Shown here one piece after another: positions 37,195-45,045 of a stretch of DNA of 64,000 nt. Made by a program: the position numbers and the translations under genes. The first letter of the stretch is position 1. Every line of letters starts with the position of its first letter. Origin of the DNA: Leeuwenhoekiella parthenopeia. Its GTDB lineage: Bacteria > Bacteroidota > Bacteroidia > Flavobacteriales > Flavobacteriaceae. The stretch is from positions 1 through 64,000 of the forward strand of contig NZ_JAJGMW010000015.1 in assembly GCF_020782115.1 (NCBI RefSeq). Reading direction: 5' to 3'. Below the pieces are notes generated by a model. That model did no database searches and was not told the DNA's origin. It saw only the letters and a program-made list of their open reading frames with translations.

Positions 37195-39315
37195 ATGTCA
37201 TTCAAGACTTTTGCTGCAGGTCTGGCCTTATTTACAGTTTCTGCATTGCAGGCTCAGCTTATCACGGGTAACTTTGAGCAATACCCCATTTTTGAAGAGT
37301 GCGAAAATGTTCCGGCTGTTGCGCTTTCAACCTGTTTCAACGAAACCCTGATCAATAAGATAAAAGCTGAATTCAAGATGCCCCAACGCGTGCTTGATGA
37401 ACAGTATCAGGGCGATTTGGTCGTTTTGTTTGAAGTCACAGAAGAGGGTACGTTTGAATTGCTTCATGTTACCGGTATTTATGAGGAATTGCGCAGTGAG
37501 ATCACCCGGGTGTTTGGTGAATTGCCTCAGATAAAACCGGCAACCTATAATGCCCGCCCAACGTATATGCAGTTTAATATGCCTATACCTATTCCGTTTT
37601 CTAAAGATTCTTCTGCAATTAAAGATTCTTCCGCAATTAAAGATTTTAAAACAGGAGCAGTGCCGGTGAAAAAACTGGAGGAGCAAAGTGAATATGATGC
37701 TATCAAAACATTTCCATTTGAAAACCGGGAATACAATTCGCAGTTATTCATTCCGTTTTCTCACGAAACCTATAGCAGGTTTGATCAGGAGCTCAATAGG
37801 GTGGGTACAAACTCGCACACGGCAGGCAAGCCTTTTACCTATGATAATGTAAATACCTATTACGACTTTAAAGAGGCTCGCGAAGGTTTGTATAAAAAAA
37901 AAGAGTCGTGGTTTGGGCGTAAATTATGGAATGAACATATGGTTACCCTGCAAGGGGAGGACTACTGGTTTACTTTAGATCCTGCTGCAGATTTGCAGTT
38001 GGGCTTTGAGACTGCAAATAATGAAGATCAAAGCTATACCTATAACAATACCCGGGCAGTTATTTTTCAGGGAGGTTTAGGAAAAAATTTAAACTTTTAT
38101 ACAGTTGTTTATGAAAGTCAGGGCACTTTTGCGGGCTACTTTAACAGGTTTGCACGTTCTATAAGGCCAGATGGTGGAAACCCTGCGATTGTCCCGGGCA
38201 GGGGGGTAGCAGCAGAATCAGCTTCCGGCGATTTTGATTACCCGGTTGCAGAAGGTTATCTCTCCTATACGCCAAATAAATACTTCAACTTTCAGTTTGG
38301 TCATGGTAAAAACTTTATTGGTGACGGGTATCGCTCCCTGTTGCTTTCAGATAACGCGAGTCCGTACCCTTTTTTTAAGCTGAACACTACATTTTGGAAA
38401 CTCAAATACACCAATACCTGGATGTCGTTACGCGATGTGCGCCCTGAAGTAGTTGCAGACGGTTCATTTAAAACCAAATATATGGCCAATCATTATTTGA
38501 GTTTAAATGTGACTAAAAGACTCAATATTGGGCTTTTTGAAAATGTAATCTGGACTAATGATAACGATCGAGGGTTTGACCTGAATTATCTGAATCCGGT
38601 AATTTTTTACCGGGCAATTGAATTTTCTACAGGTTCGCGTGGGGGTAATGCCCTGATCGGGTTGAGTGGTAAGTACAAATTCAGTGATCGATTTAATGCC
38701 TACGCACAGGTAATCATCGATGAATTTTCTACCGGAGCAGTTTTTAGCAGTGATAAGTCATTTCAAAATAAGCAGGGCGTGCAGCTGGGTTTTAAATATT
38801 ACGATGCTTTCCATGTAGATGATTTACAATTGCAAGTGGAGTTTAATCAGGTAAGACCTTATGTATACTCAAATAATGAGATCGAACTCAATTATGGTCA
38901 TAACAATCAGTCCATGGCGCACTTGTGGGGTGCAAACTTCAGGGAGCTTATAGCTATTGCGCGGTATCGCAATGATCGTTGGTTTGGGGCAGCAAAATTT
39001 ATTTACGGGGAACGCGGTTTTGAAATTGGCGATATCAATCAGGTTTATTACGGTGGAAGTATTTATGGGAATGATGAAAATATTCCCTCAGAACTGGGTA
39101 TCGAAATAGGCCAGGGCAACCGGGCCAATACCTTTCTTGGGAATGTAGAATTGGGGTATCTCGTAAACCCTTCTACCAACCTGAAGGTGTATGCTTCGGT
39201 ATTATACCGCGATAATCGCATAGAACAATTTGATCCGGTAAACCTCAACGAACAGACCGTTTGGGTGAATTTTGGTTTTAGAACCGATTTGTTCAACTGG
39301 TATTTTGATTACTAA
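37195..39315 (+). CDS. remB: RemB/Wzi-like outer-membrane barrel with N-terminal TonB-C-like module
   Basis: The 706-residue protein has a signal peptide (about 1-20) and two parts. Residues about 22-137 resemble the TonB-C-like module of the two preceding genes: YPIFEECEN, a second Cys in LSTCFNE, GDLVVLFEVTEEGTFELL, and a closing MQFNMPIPI strand. Residues about 185-706 look like an outer-membrane beta barrel with alternating strands and end in FNWYFDY. Within the barrel, FGHGKNFIGDGYRSLLLSDN (about 367-386) resembles the Wzi capsule-assembly family. The overall architecture fits RemB, a protein linked to gliding motility in Flavobacterium johnsoniae; I assign that name with moderate confidence. 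An 18-base tandem duplication encodes KDSSAI twice in the linker. Confidence 0.65.
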   Translation: MSFKTFAAGLALFTVSALQAQLITGNFEQYPIFEECENVPAVALSTCFNETLINKIKAEFKMPQRVLDEQYQGDLVVLFEVTEEGTFELLHVTGIYEELRSEITRVFGELPQIKPATYNARPTYMQFNMPIPIPFSKDSSAIKDSSAIKDFKTGAVPVKKLEEQSEYDAIKTFPFENREYNSQLFIPFSHETYSRFDQELNRVGTNSHTAGKPFTYDNVNTYYDFKEAREGLYKKKESWFGRKLWNEHMVTLQGEDYWFTLDPAADLQLGFETANNEDQSYTYNNTRAVIFQGGLGKNLNFYTVVYESQGTFAGYFNRFARSIRPDGGNPAIVPGRGVAAESASGDFDYPVAEGYLSYTPNKYFNFQFGHGKNFIGDGYRSLLLSDNASPYPFFKLNTTFWKLKYTNTWMSLRDVRPEVVADGSFKTKYMANHYLSLNVTKRLNIGLFENVIWTNDNDRGFDLNYLNPVIFYRAIEFSTGSRGGNALIGLSGKYKFSDRFNAYAQVIIDEFSTGAVFSSDKSFQNKQGVQLGFKYYDAFHVDDLQLQVEFNQVRPYVYSNNEIELNYGHNNQSMAHLWGANFRELIAIARYRNDRWFGAAKFIYGERGFEIGDINQVYYGGSIYGNDENIPSELGIEIGQGNRANTFLGNVELGYLVNPSTNLKVYASVLYRDNRIEQFDPVNLNEQTVWVNFGFRTDLFNWYFDY
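37603..37638 (+). repeat. 18-bp tandem duplication in the RemB-like linker
   Basis: Two 18-base units (37603-37620 and 37621-37638) differ at one base and encode KDSSAI twice. A partial third unit (KD) follows. They lie in the linker between the N-terminal module and the barrel, where a length change would be tolerated, and probably arose by slippage. Confidence 0.85.
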
Positions 39316-39331
39316 CTTAAAAACTTTGGCT

Positions 39332-39739
39332 TTGAAATTATTAAAAAACAGTGTCGTACTCATTATGCTTCTTGTACTGAGTTCATGCGAAGAGAAAACA
39401 GAAAAACCGGAAATCGCTTTTGATTCCAATTTTGCACATGTGGTTTATTTTTGGCTAAACAATCCCGATAGTACCGAAGACCGGGCTGAATTTGAAAAGG
39501 CATTGAAGCAATTTCTAAACACCAGCGAATACGCCCAGACCAAATTCATTGGCACGCCGGCAAATACGCCCCGGGAGGTGGTAGATAACAGCTGGACCTA
39601 CTCTATTATTTTAACGTTTCCGTCAAAAGAGATTCAGGATCGGTACCAAAAAGAACCGGTACACCTTAAGTTTGTAGAAGAAGCTTCTCATTTGTGGGAT
39701 CGGGTACAGGTTTATGATGCTGTTGGGCTTTCTGAGTGA
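39332..39739 (+). CDS. Dabb-domain lipoprotein
   Basis: This small exported lipoprotein carries a stress-responsive alpha/beta barrel (Dabb) domain. The longest frame starts at 39272 inside the upstream barrel gene, but its first 20 residues make no sense as a signal. Starting with TTG at 39332 gives MKLLKNSVVLIMLLVLSSCE, a textbook lipoprotein signal with the lipidated Cys at residue 19. I use that start (135 residues). The mature part has the Dabb features HVVYFWLNNPDS, a central helix region, and the strand WTYSIILTFPS with HLKFVEEA. Dabb proteins are dimeric and mostly of unknown function. It follows the RemB-like gene by 16 bases and may be co-transcribed. Confidence 0.75.
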   Translation: MKLLKNSVVLIMLLVLSSCEEKTEKPEIAFDSNFAHVVYFWLNNPDSTEDRAEFEKALKQFLNTSEYAQTKFIGTPANTPREVVDNSWTYSIILTFPSKEIQDRYQKEPVHLKFVEEASHLWDRVQVYDAVGLSE

Positions 39740-39855
39740 TTGCTTAAAGATTTCAGACTTTTCAGGAAGCAGAGGTGCATTTTCGATAAAATGGGTTTTG
39801 CTTAAGGGTAAGAAGGATTAGAGAACAAATCCGGTCGTAATATACTCAATATCCC

Positions 39856-39886
39856 TTGTGCAGATGCCGAGTGTGTGGTATCTTTG
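39856..39886 (+). promoter_or_regulatory. Promoter for the heme O synthase cluster
   Basis: TTG at 39856-39858 is separated by 20 bases from TATCTTTG at 39879-39886. This is a full match to the flavobacterial TTG-N17-23-TAnnTTTG promoter. Transcription would start near 39892, which excludes the upstream GTG at 39875 as a start codon and supports the TTG at 39905 for the heme O synthase gene. Confidence 0.7.
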
Positions 39887-39904
39887 CACGACTTTTTAAA
39901 GCCC

Positions 39905-40813
39905 TTGAAAAACACGCTTTTGAGCCTTACTGAAACCCATAAATTGTCCCCGAGTATTTGGCAGGATTTTAAAGAAATCACCAAAATGCGCCTTGCTATC
40001 AGCGTGGTGTTTTCGAGCATGGCAGGCTATCTTTTGGGAGCTTATAGTATTGACTGGCTTACGGTTTTATTGCTCGCAGTAGGCGGTTATCTAATGGTAG
40101 GGGCTTCAAATGCCTACAACCAGATCATCGAAAGAGATCTTGATGCCCTGATGGATCGTACCAAAAACCGTCCTGTAGCAGCCGGGCGTATGTCTGTGCG
40201 TACTGCTTTTACTATCGCAACGATTTTTACTGTTTTGGGTCTTGTAGTGCTTTATATTATCAACCCCATTACGGCAGTTTTTGGAGCGATTTCAATTTTT
40301 TTATACGTGTGCGTCTATACTCCGCTTAAAACCAAAACGCCACTTTCGGTTTTTGTTGGAGCTTTTCCGGGAGCTATTCCTTTTATGATGGGTTGGATTG
40401 CCGCAACCGGAGATTTTGGCATAGAAGCCGGAACCTTATTTATGCTTCAATTTTTCTGGCAGTTCCCCCATTTTTGGGCCATTGGCTGGTTTTTATATGA
40501 AGACTATAAAAAAGGAGGTTTCTTTATGTTGCCTACCGGCGAAAGGGACCGCGGAACAGCCATACAGGTAGTTCTTTATACCATCTGGACTATTTTAGTT
40601 TCTATCATTCCGGTGTTTGGAGTTACCGGAAGGCTTTACCTCACTCCGGTTTCTGCTGTTTTAGTAGGGATTTTGGGTCTGGGCTTGCTTTATTACGCAC
40701 TTCGATTATATTCTTACAAAAACAACCTTACCGCCAAGCGACTCATGCTGTCCAGCGTGAGTTATATCACTTTAATACAAATTATTTACGTAGCAGATAA
40801 ATTTCTAAGGTAA
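39905..40813 (+). CDS. ctaB: Protoheme IX farnesyltransferase (heme O synthase)
   Basis: This integral membrane prenyltransferase converts heme B to heme O, the precursor of heme A needed by the aa3 oxidase. The frame extends to a GTG at 39875, but the predicted promoter lies across that region, so the in-frame TTG at 39905 (MKNTLLSLTETHKL) is preferred, giving 302 residues. The UbiA-type motif NQIIERDLDALMDRTKNRPV (about residues 78-97) supplies the Asp-rich site. The second motif region includes YEDYKKGGFFMLP with FWQFPHFWAIGWF before it. About eight or nine helices are present. Its last codon overlaps the subunit III gene by one base (TAATG), so the two are translationally coupled. Confidence 0.93.
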   Translation: MKNTLLSLTETHKLSPSIWQDFKEITKMRLAISVVFSSMAGYLLGAYSIDWLTVLLLAVGGYLMVGASNAYNQIIERDLDALMDRTKNRPVAAGRMSVRTAFTIATIFTVLGLVVLYIINPITAVFGAISIFLYVCVYTPLKTKTPLSVFVGAFPGAIPFMMGWIAATGDFGIEAGTLFMLQFFWQFPHFWAIGWFLYEDYKKGGFFMLPTGERDRGTAIQVVLYTIWTILVSIIPVFGVTGRLYLTPVSAVLVGILGLGLLYYALRLYSYKNNLTAKRLMLSSVSYITLIQIIYVADKFLR

Positions 40814-41406
40814 TGGATTATACATCGCAATCAGAACAGGTTAAAATCGCACGTTCCAAAAAGATGATGCTGTGGTTTGGTATTGTAAGTCTTTCTATGA
40901 TGTTTGGCGGACTTACCAGTGCATATATTGTAAGCAGCGAGCGCAAAGACTGGCTTCACGACTTTCAGCTCCCTCAGGCGTTTTACATCAGTACGGCGCT
41001 CATAGTTTTGAGCAGCCTCACTATGCTGGTGGCCAAAAGAGCCATTTCGCGCGAAAAGAATTCGCTTGGCACCCTGGCTCTTGTTGCTACGGCAGTACTG
41101 GGAGTGGCTTTTGTCATTTTTCAGTTTAAAGGCTTTGGTGAAATCGTACAGGAGGGATATTTCTTTACCGGAAGTCAAAGCAATGTAACCACTTCTTTTA
41201 TTTATGCTTTTGTGATAAGTCACGTGGTTCACGTGGTAGCAGGAATTTTGGTGTTGCTTGTTGTACTGGTTCAGCAATTGAGAGGTAAATATGCTAAGGG
41301 ACAGACGCTTGGTCTTGAACTGGGGGCAACATTCTGGCATTTTGTAGATATCCTATGGGTTTATCTTTTGCTGTTTTTCATGTTTGCAGAAGATCTCATT
41401 CACTAG
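40813..41406 (+). CDS. ctaE: Cytochrome c oxidase subunit III (short form)
   Basis: This is a 197-residue subunit III of the heme-copper oxidase family with about five helices. Typical features are LWFGIVSLSMMFGGLTSAYI in the first helix region, HVVHVVAGILVLLVVLV in the fourth, and the last helix with TFWHFVDILWVYLLLFFMF. This short five-helix form is common in bacteria that lack the two N-terminal helices of mitochondrial subunit III. It overlaps ctaB by one base. A second, longer subunit III gene follows 130 bases later under its own promoter, so the cluster encodes two distinct subunit III proteins. Confidence 0.93.
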   Translation: MDYTSQSEQVKIARSKKMMLWFGIVSLSMMFGGLTSAYIVSSERKDWLHDFQLPQAFYISTALIVLSSLTMLVAKRAISREKNSLGTLALVATAVLGVAFVIFQFKGFGEIVQEGYFFTGSQSNVTTSFIYAFVISHVVHVVAGILVLLVVLVQQLRGKYAKGQTLGLELGATFWHFVDILWVYLLLFFMFAEDLIH

Positions 41407-41478
41407 ATAAGAAGCTGTTTTTATTAAAAAAGCTTTAAAATTTCTTTTTTTTGAATGGTTATAAATACCGATTATTGC

Positions 41479-41510
41479 TTTGAAAAGCATTTTTAAAATA
41501 CCTATTTTTG
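41479..41510 (+). promoter_or_regulatory. Promoter for the long subunit III / subunit IV unit
   Basis: TTTG at 41479-41482 and TATTTTTG at 41503-41510 are separated by 20 bases. Both elements match the Bacteroidota consensus. The predicted start lies near 41516, about 20 bases upstream of the ATG at 41537. Confidence 0.75.
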
Positions 41511-41536
41511 CAACGCTTATTAACCGATATTAAAAT

Positions 41537-42520
41537 ATGAACGCTACAGCTGTTAAAACAGGCACAGAAGGCAAAGTCTGGGGAGGCGGGGATGAACAAC
41601 CTCTAAAAGCGAGTTACGGTAAATTAATGATGTGGTTCTTCATCCTTTCGGATGCGCTCACATTTTCCGGTTTTCTCGCAGCTTACGGATTCTCCCGTTT
41701 TAAATTTATAAATACCTGGCCTATCGCCGATGAAGTGTTTACTCACTTTCCTTTTTTACACGGAGTAGATGCTCCTATGTATTATGTGGCGTTGATGACC
41801 TTTATCCTTATTTTTTCCTCGGTAACTATGGTGCTTGCGGTAGACGCCGGTCATCAAATGAAGAAAAACAAAGTGATTTGGTACATGTTCTTTACCATCA
41901 TTGGTGGTGTGGTTTTCGTGGGTTCTCAGGCCTGGGAATGGGCAAACTTCATCTCTGGTGAGTATGGAGCAGTTGAAACCAAAGGAGGTAAGATCATTCA
42001 GTTTGTAAATGCTGAAGGCGAGCAGGTGGCAATTGAGTCTTTTGCAGTTGATCTTCCTTCAGACCGTACCCGTCTTACCAAAAGCGAGGCACTCTGGTAT
42101 CAGTCTGAAAGCAGTCTTCCTGAATATGAGCTAGCTGAAGTAATTGAAGGTTTTAAAGCCAATCCCGATTTATTGGTTAGAACGCAGTTAATTGCCGAAA
42201 ACGGTCAGAAAACCATTCTTTCCCGTGAGGAGTCTTTAGCCAAATTAGAAAATGACGGAAAGCAGGTGGTTGAAGGAGCTAATCTTGTGCACAATGAGTA
42301 CGGACCTCCACTTTTTGCAGATTTCTTTTTCTTTATTACCGGTTTTCACGGTTTCCACGTATTCTCAGGAGTAATCATCAATATTATCATTTTTATCAAT
42401 GTGATCTTGGGGACCTACGAGCGCAGAGGCAGCTATGAGATGGTTGAAAAAGTAGGTTTGTACTGGCACTTTGTAGATTTGGTTTGGGTATTTGTATTCA
42501 CATTCTTTTACCTGGTTTAA
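41537..42520 (+). CDS. Cytochrome c oxidase subunit III with extracytoplasmic insert
   Basis: This second subunit III has 327 residues. The core is conventional, with MMWFFILSDALTFSGFLAAY (about 31-50), the QAWEWANFI motif (about 131-139), FFFFITGFHGFHVFSGVIIN (about 263-282) and the final WHFVDLVWVFVFTFFYLV. Between the EW motif and the FHG helix lies an insert of about 115 residues (about 141-256) that is hydrophilic and rich in Glu, Lys and Val, whereas the normal loop is short. It faces the periplasm if the usual topology holds. The gene has its own promoter and is followed by subunit IV. It probably belongs to the same oxidase as coxA/coxB, since no other subunit I is present. Confidence 0.92.
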   Translation: MNATAVKTGTEGKVWGGGDEQPLKASYGKLMMWFFILSDALTFSGFLAAYGFSRFKFINTWPIADEVFTHFPFLHGVDAPMYYVALMTFILIFSSVTMVLAVDAGHQMKKNKVIWYMFFTIIGGVVFVGSQAWEWANFISGEYGAVETKGGKIIQFVNAEGEQVAIESFAVDLPSDRTRLTKSEALWYQSESSLPEYELAEVIEGFKANPDLLVRTQLIAENGQKTILSREESLAKLENDGKQVVEGANLVHNEYGPPLFADFFFFITGFHGFHVFSGVIINIIIFINVILGTYERRGSYEMVEKVGLYWHFVDLVWVFVFTFFYLV

Positions 42521-42565
42521 TTTTAAAATTTTATTCCGCAAAGCGGAAGCTTTAAAACATATATA

Positions 42566-42925
42566 ATGGCACACGATTCAGCACATCACGGTTCGGCTAC
42601 TAAAAGAATCTGGACGGTTTTTGGGATACTTTCTATAGTGACCATCATCGAAGTAGCTTTAGGTATTGTAAGACCGGGCTTCTTGATAGAGACCGATTTC
42701 TTAAGAATGCACTTATTAAACTGGATATTCATTATACTAACCTTATACAAGGCTTATTTAATCACCTGGGCATTCATGCACATGGAGCATGAGACCAAAG
42801 GTTTAAGGAGATCTGTAGTGTGGACCGGGATATTCCTGGTTTGTTACCTGATCTTTATTTTACTTACGGAAGGGGATTATATCTTCGATGTATACAAAGA
42901 AGGTTATGTGGCCTGGGATTTTTAA
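42566..42925 (+). CDS. Cytochrome c oxidase subunit IV family protein
   Basis: The 119-residue protein is a small membrane subunit of bacterial heme-copper oxidases. A His-containing N-terminus (MAHDSAHHGSATK) precedes three helices at about 15-34, 47-66 and 80-100. The motif ALGIVRPGF is followed by HLLNWIFIILTLYKAYLITW and FMHMEHETKGLRR, as in the COX4 prokaryotic family. Subunit IV is thought to stabilise the oxidase and is not catalytic. It starts 45 bases after the long subunit III gene and is followed by a terminator, so these two genes form a short unit. Confidence 0.88.
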   Translation: MAHDSAHHGSATKRIWTVFGILSIVTIIEVALGIVRPGFLIETDFLRMHLLNWIFIILTLYKAYLITWAFMHMEHETKGLRRSVVWTGIFLVCYLIFILLTEGDYIFDVYKEGYVAWDF

Positions 42926-42941
42926 TCCTTTAAAAATTTTT

Positions 42942-42969
42942 AAAAGACGACTTCGGGTCGTCTTTTTTT
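42942..42969 (+). terminator. Terminator after subunit IV
   Basis: AAAAGACGAC at 42942-42951 pairs with GTCGTCTTTT at 42957-42966 around the 5-base loop TTCGG. The T-tract runs to 42969. Confidence 0.92.
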
Positions 42970-42974
42970 ATGTC

Positions 42975-43009
42975 TTGTTTTAATGCAAACATTCTGTGAT
43001 GTACCTTTG
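42975..43009 (+). promoter_or_regulatory. Putative promoter for the Sco cluster
   Basis: TACCTTTG at 43002-43009 matches TAnnTTTG. A TTG at 42975-42977 lies 24 bases upstream, one base longer than the usual spacing. The leader to the ATG at 43081 would be about 65 bases. It sits directly after the subunit IV terminator. Confidence 0.55.
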
Positions 43010-43080
43010 CATTCGGTTTTGGAAAGGTCTCCCAAAGCTGTACATAAAAACCTAAATGACCCCAATTTAGACGGTTTGCT

Positions 43081-43707
43081 ATGAAAAAGTATTTTGTTTT
43101 AGGTGTTTTATTTATACTGCCCATTGTGGCTTATCTGTTCTTTGCTTCGGGCATCCATAATTTTGCCAAATTACCCGTACTTCAGGAAGCGATTACTGAG
43201 CTTGATTCGTCCGGCGGGGTGCAATTTCAAAATAAAATAACCGTATTGGGTTTTCTCGGAAATACGATTGAACGCGACGGGGGCGATTTATTCAATCTCA
43301 ATCAGAAAATATTTAAGCCTTTCCGGGAATTCGATGATTTTCAATTTGTGTATTTGGTTCCGCAATCAATTGATACTACCGCACTGTACAAGGTAAAAAC
43401 CGAATTAGGCCGACTTACAGATATCTCCAACTGGCATTTCGTAATGCTTCCGCAGGAGCAGATTGAAGCGGTCTTCAGCAGTTTGAAAACCCCTTATAAT
43501 CTTATGGCAGATGGCGGATCGCAGTATATTTTTATACTCGATAAAGACCGAAAACTGAGAGGTCGTGATGATGATGAGGATGAAGGAGTTCTTTACGGTT
43601 ACGACAGTGCTGATATTGCAGAATTGTCTAATAAGATGAAAGACGACGTTAAGATAATCCTTGCGGAATACCGTCTTGCGCTGAAGAAAAATAATGCCGA
43701 ACGCTAA
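43081..43707 (+). CDS. Cysteine-free Sco/thioredoxin-like membrane protein
   Basis: I do not recognise this as a named family. The 208-residue protein has an N-terminal anchor helix (about 2-23) and an extracytoplasmic domain whose order of elements matches the neighbouring Sco protein: KITVLGFLGN where Sco has VFLVEFFFTRC, a helix NLNQKIFKPF, a strand FQFVYLVP, and later SQYIFILDKDRKLRGR where Sco has LFALVDQNGFIRSRR. It contains no cysteine at all and lacks the Sco copper-binding His. It is probably a thioredoxin-fold protein that lost redox and metal ligands, perhaps a partner of Sco. It starts the Sco-DUF420-CxxC unit, 5 bases before the sco gene. The function is inferred from context only. 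Confidence 0.65.
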   Translation: MKKYFVLGVLFILPIVAYLFFASGIHNFAKLPVLQEAITELDSSGGVQFQNKITVLGFLGNTIERDGGDLFNLNQKIFKPFREFDDFQFVYLVPQSIDTTALYKVKTELGRLTDISNWHFVMLPQEQIEAVFSSLKTPYNLMADGGSQYIFILDKDRKLRGRDDDEDEGVLYGYDSADIAELSNKMKDDVKIILAEYRLALKKNNAER

Positions 43708-43712
43708 TTGCC

Positions 43713-44462
43713 ATGAATAAAAAGAAAACCTACATAGGTATTGCAGTCATCGTGCTGATTTTTGGGATACTTACAATTCCCAAAATAATAGACCGTTTAA
43801 AGCGTGGAGAAGTAGTTAAGAATGACCGGCTTAATGTTGCTACTATAGATACCGAAGAAAATGACGGCAAGCTGGCTTATATCAACATAAATGGTAAAGA
43901 TCGTAAAGTACCGCATTTTGAGTTTGTCAATCAATATGGCGACACCATAACAGAAGAAAGTTATAAAGGAAAAGTCTTTTTGGTAGAGTTTTTCTTTACC
44001 CGTTGTCCTACCATTTGTATCCCTATGAACAAGAACCTGGTTCTTATACAAAACACGTTTCAGGATAATCCTGATTTTGGTATAGCCAGTTTCAGTATCG
44101 ACCCCGAGCATGATAGTCCAGAGGTGTTAAAGGAATATGCAGATCGTTATGGGGTTACAGATCCCGACTGGAATTTGATGACGGGTGAGCGGGAGCAGAT
44201 TTATGAACTGGCTAATGTAGGTTTTAACCTGTTAGCTCAGGAAAATCCCAATATCGATGGAAACTTTCAGCATTCCGGGTTGTTTGCTCTGGTAGACCAA
44301 AACGGTTTTATTAGATCGAGAAGGGATGAGTTTGGAAATCCCCTCATTTACTACCGCGGTTTTATTCCTCAGGGAGCTGAGGAGGTGGAAGGAGAAGAAA
44401 CTTCTCAAATAGACATCCTCATTGAGGACATAAGAAAATTACTGAATAAGAACAATTCCTAG
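43713..44462 (+). CDS. SCO1/SenC family copper chaperone
   Basis: Sco proteins are membrane-anchored thioredoxin-fold chaperones that deliver copper to the CuA site of oxidase subunit II. The 249-residue product has an N-terminal helix (about 6-22) and the copper motif CPTICIPM in FFFTRCPTICIPM (about residues 95-107). The distal His lies in FQHSGLFALVDQNG, near residue 188. The spacing is normal. It lies between a cysteine-free paralogue-like gene and the DUF420 gene, all within 8 bases of each other. The context of oxidase genes supports a role in oxidase assembly. Confidence 0.93.
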   Translation: MNKKKTYIGIAVIVLIFGILTIPKIIDRLKRGEVVKNDRLNVATIDTEENDGKLAYININGKDRKVPHFEFVNQYGDTITEESYKGKVFLVEFFFTRCPTICIPMNKNLVLIQNTFQDNPDFGIASFSIDPEHDSPEVLKEYADRYGVTDPDWNLMTGEREQIYELANVGFNLLAQENPNIDGNFQHSGLFALVDQNGFIRSRRDEFGNPLIYYRGFIPQGAEEVEGEETSQIDILIEDIRKLLNKNNS

Positions 44463-45038
44463 ATGAACGATCTTGTAAGAAAAGAAAAGCTGTACAACAG
44501 ATGGATTGTTGTACTTTCTGTAGCAATACCTATTGCAGTGGCGCTTTTATTTATGGTGCGTATTCCTAATGTGGAGCGCCTGGGCTTTTTGCCTCCAATT
44601 TATGCCGGTATTAATGCGCTTACCGCTATTTTACTCATTACCGCGGTTATTCAGGTAAAAAAGGGCAATCGCAAGGCACACGAGAAACTTATGAAAGTTT
44701 GTATAGGTCTTTCGGTTGTTTTTTTGGTGCTCTATGTAGTGTATCATGCGACCTCAGATTCTACAAAATTCGGAGATACAAACCTTGACGGGGTGGTTTC
44801 AGATGCAGAGAATGCGGCTGTAGGTGTTTTTAAATACGTCTATTATTTCATTTTAATTTCTCACATCCTTCTTTCAATAGGCGTGATCCCTTTTGTGCTT
44901 ATTACTTATGTAAGGGCGGCACTGGGCAAATTTGAGATGCACCGTAAAATCGCCCGTATCACCTTTCCGCTTTGGCTGTACGTTGCGGTTACCGGGGTGG
45001 TGGTTTACTTTATGATATTTCCGTATTATCCTGTTTAA
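44463..45038 (+). CDS. DUF420 membrane protein
   Basis: The 191-residue protein has about five hydrophobic helices (near 15-33, 42-62, 78-97, 125-145 and 165-185). It begins immediately after the sco stop codon with no intervening base. DUF420 proteins are related to CtaM/YozB, which is needed for caa3-type oxidase assembly in Bacillus and Staphylococcus, so a role in maturation of the oxidase is reasonable. Conserved His residues, VYHATSD near 98 and a His in LISHILLSIGVIPFVL, could bind heme or copper. A short periplasmic loop with an EF-hand-like DTNLDGVVSDAENA segment (about 104-117) is visible and unusual. Confidence 0.85.
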   Translation: MNDLVRKEKLYNRWIVVLSVAIPIAVALLFMVRIPNVERLGFLPPIYAGINALTAILLITAVIQVKKGNRKAHEKLMKVCIGLSVVFLVLYVVYHATSDSTKFGDTNLDGVVSDAENAAVGVFKYVYYFILISHILLSIGVIPFVLITYVRAALGKFEMHRKIARITFPLWLYVAVTGVVVYFMIFPYYPV

Positions 45039-45045
45039 TTCTGTA

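Noticed and set aside
39272-39331. Longer start of the Dabb lipoprotein inside the RemB-like gene
   Set aside because: The extra residues would precede and destroy a clear lipoprotein signal; the TTG at 39332 restores it.
40831-41340. 169-codon minus-strand frame antisense to the short subunit III gene
   Set aside because: Composition typical of an antisense shadow and complete overlap with a conserved membrane subunit.
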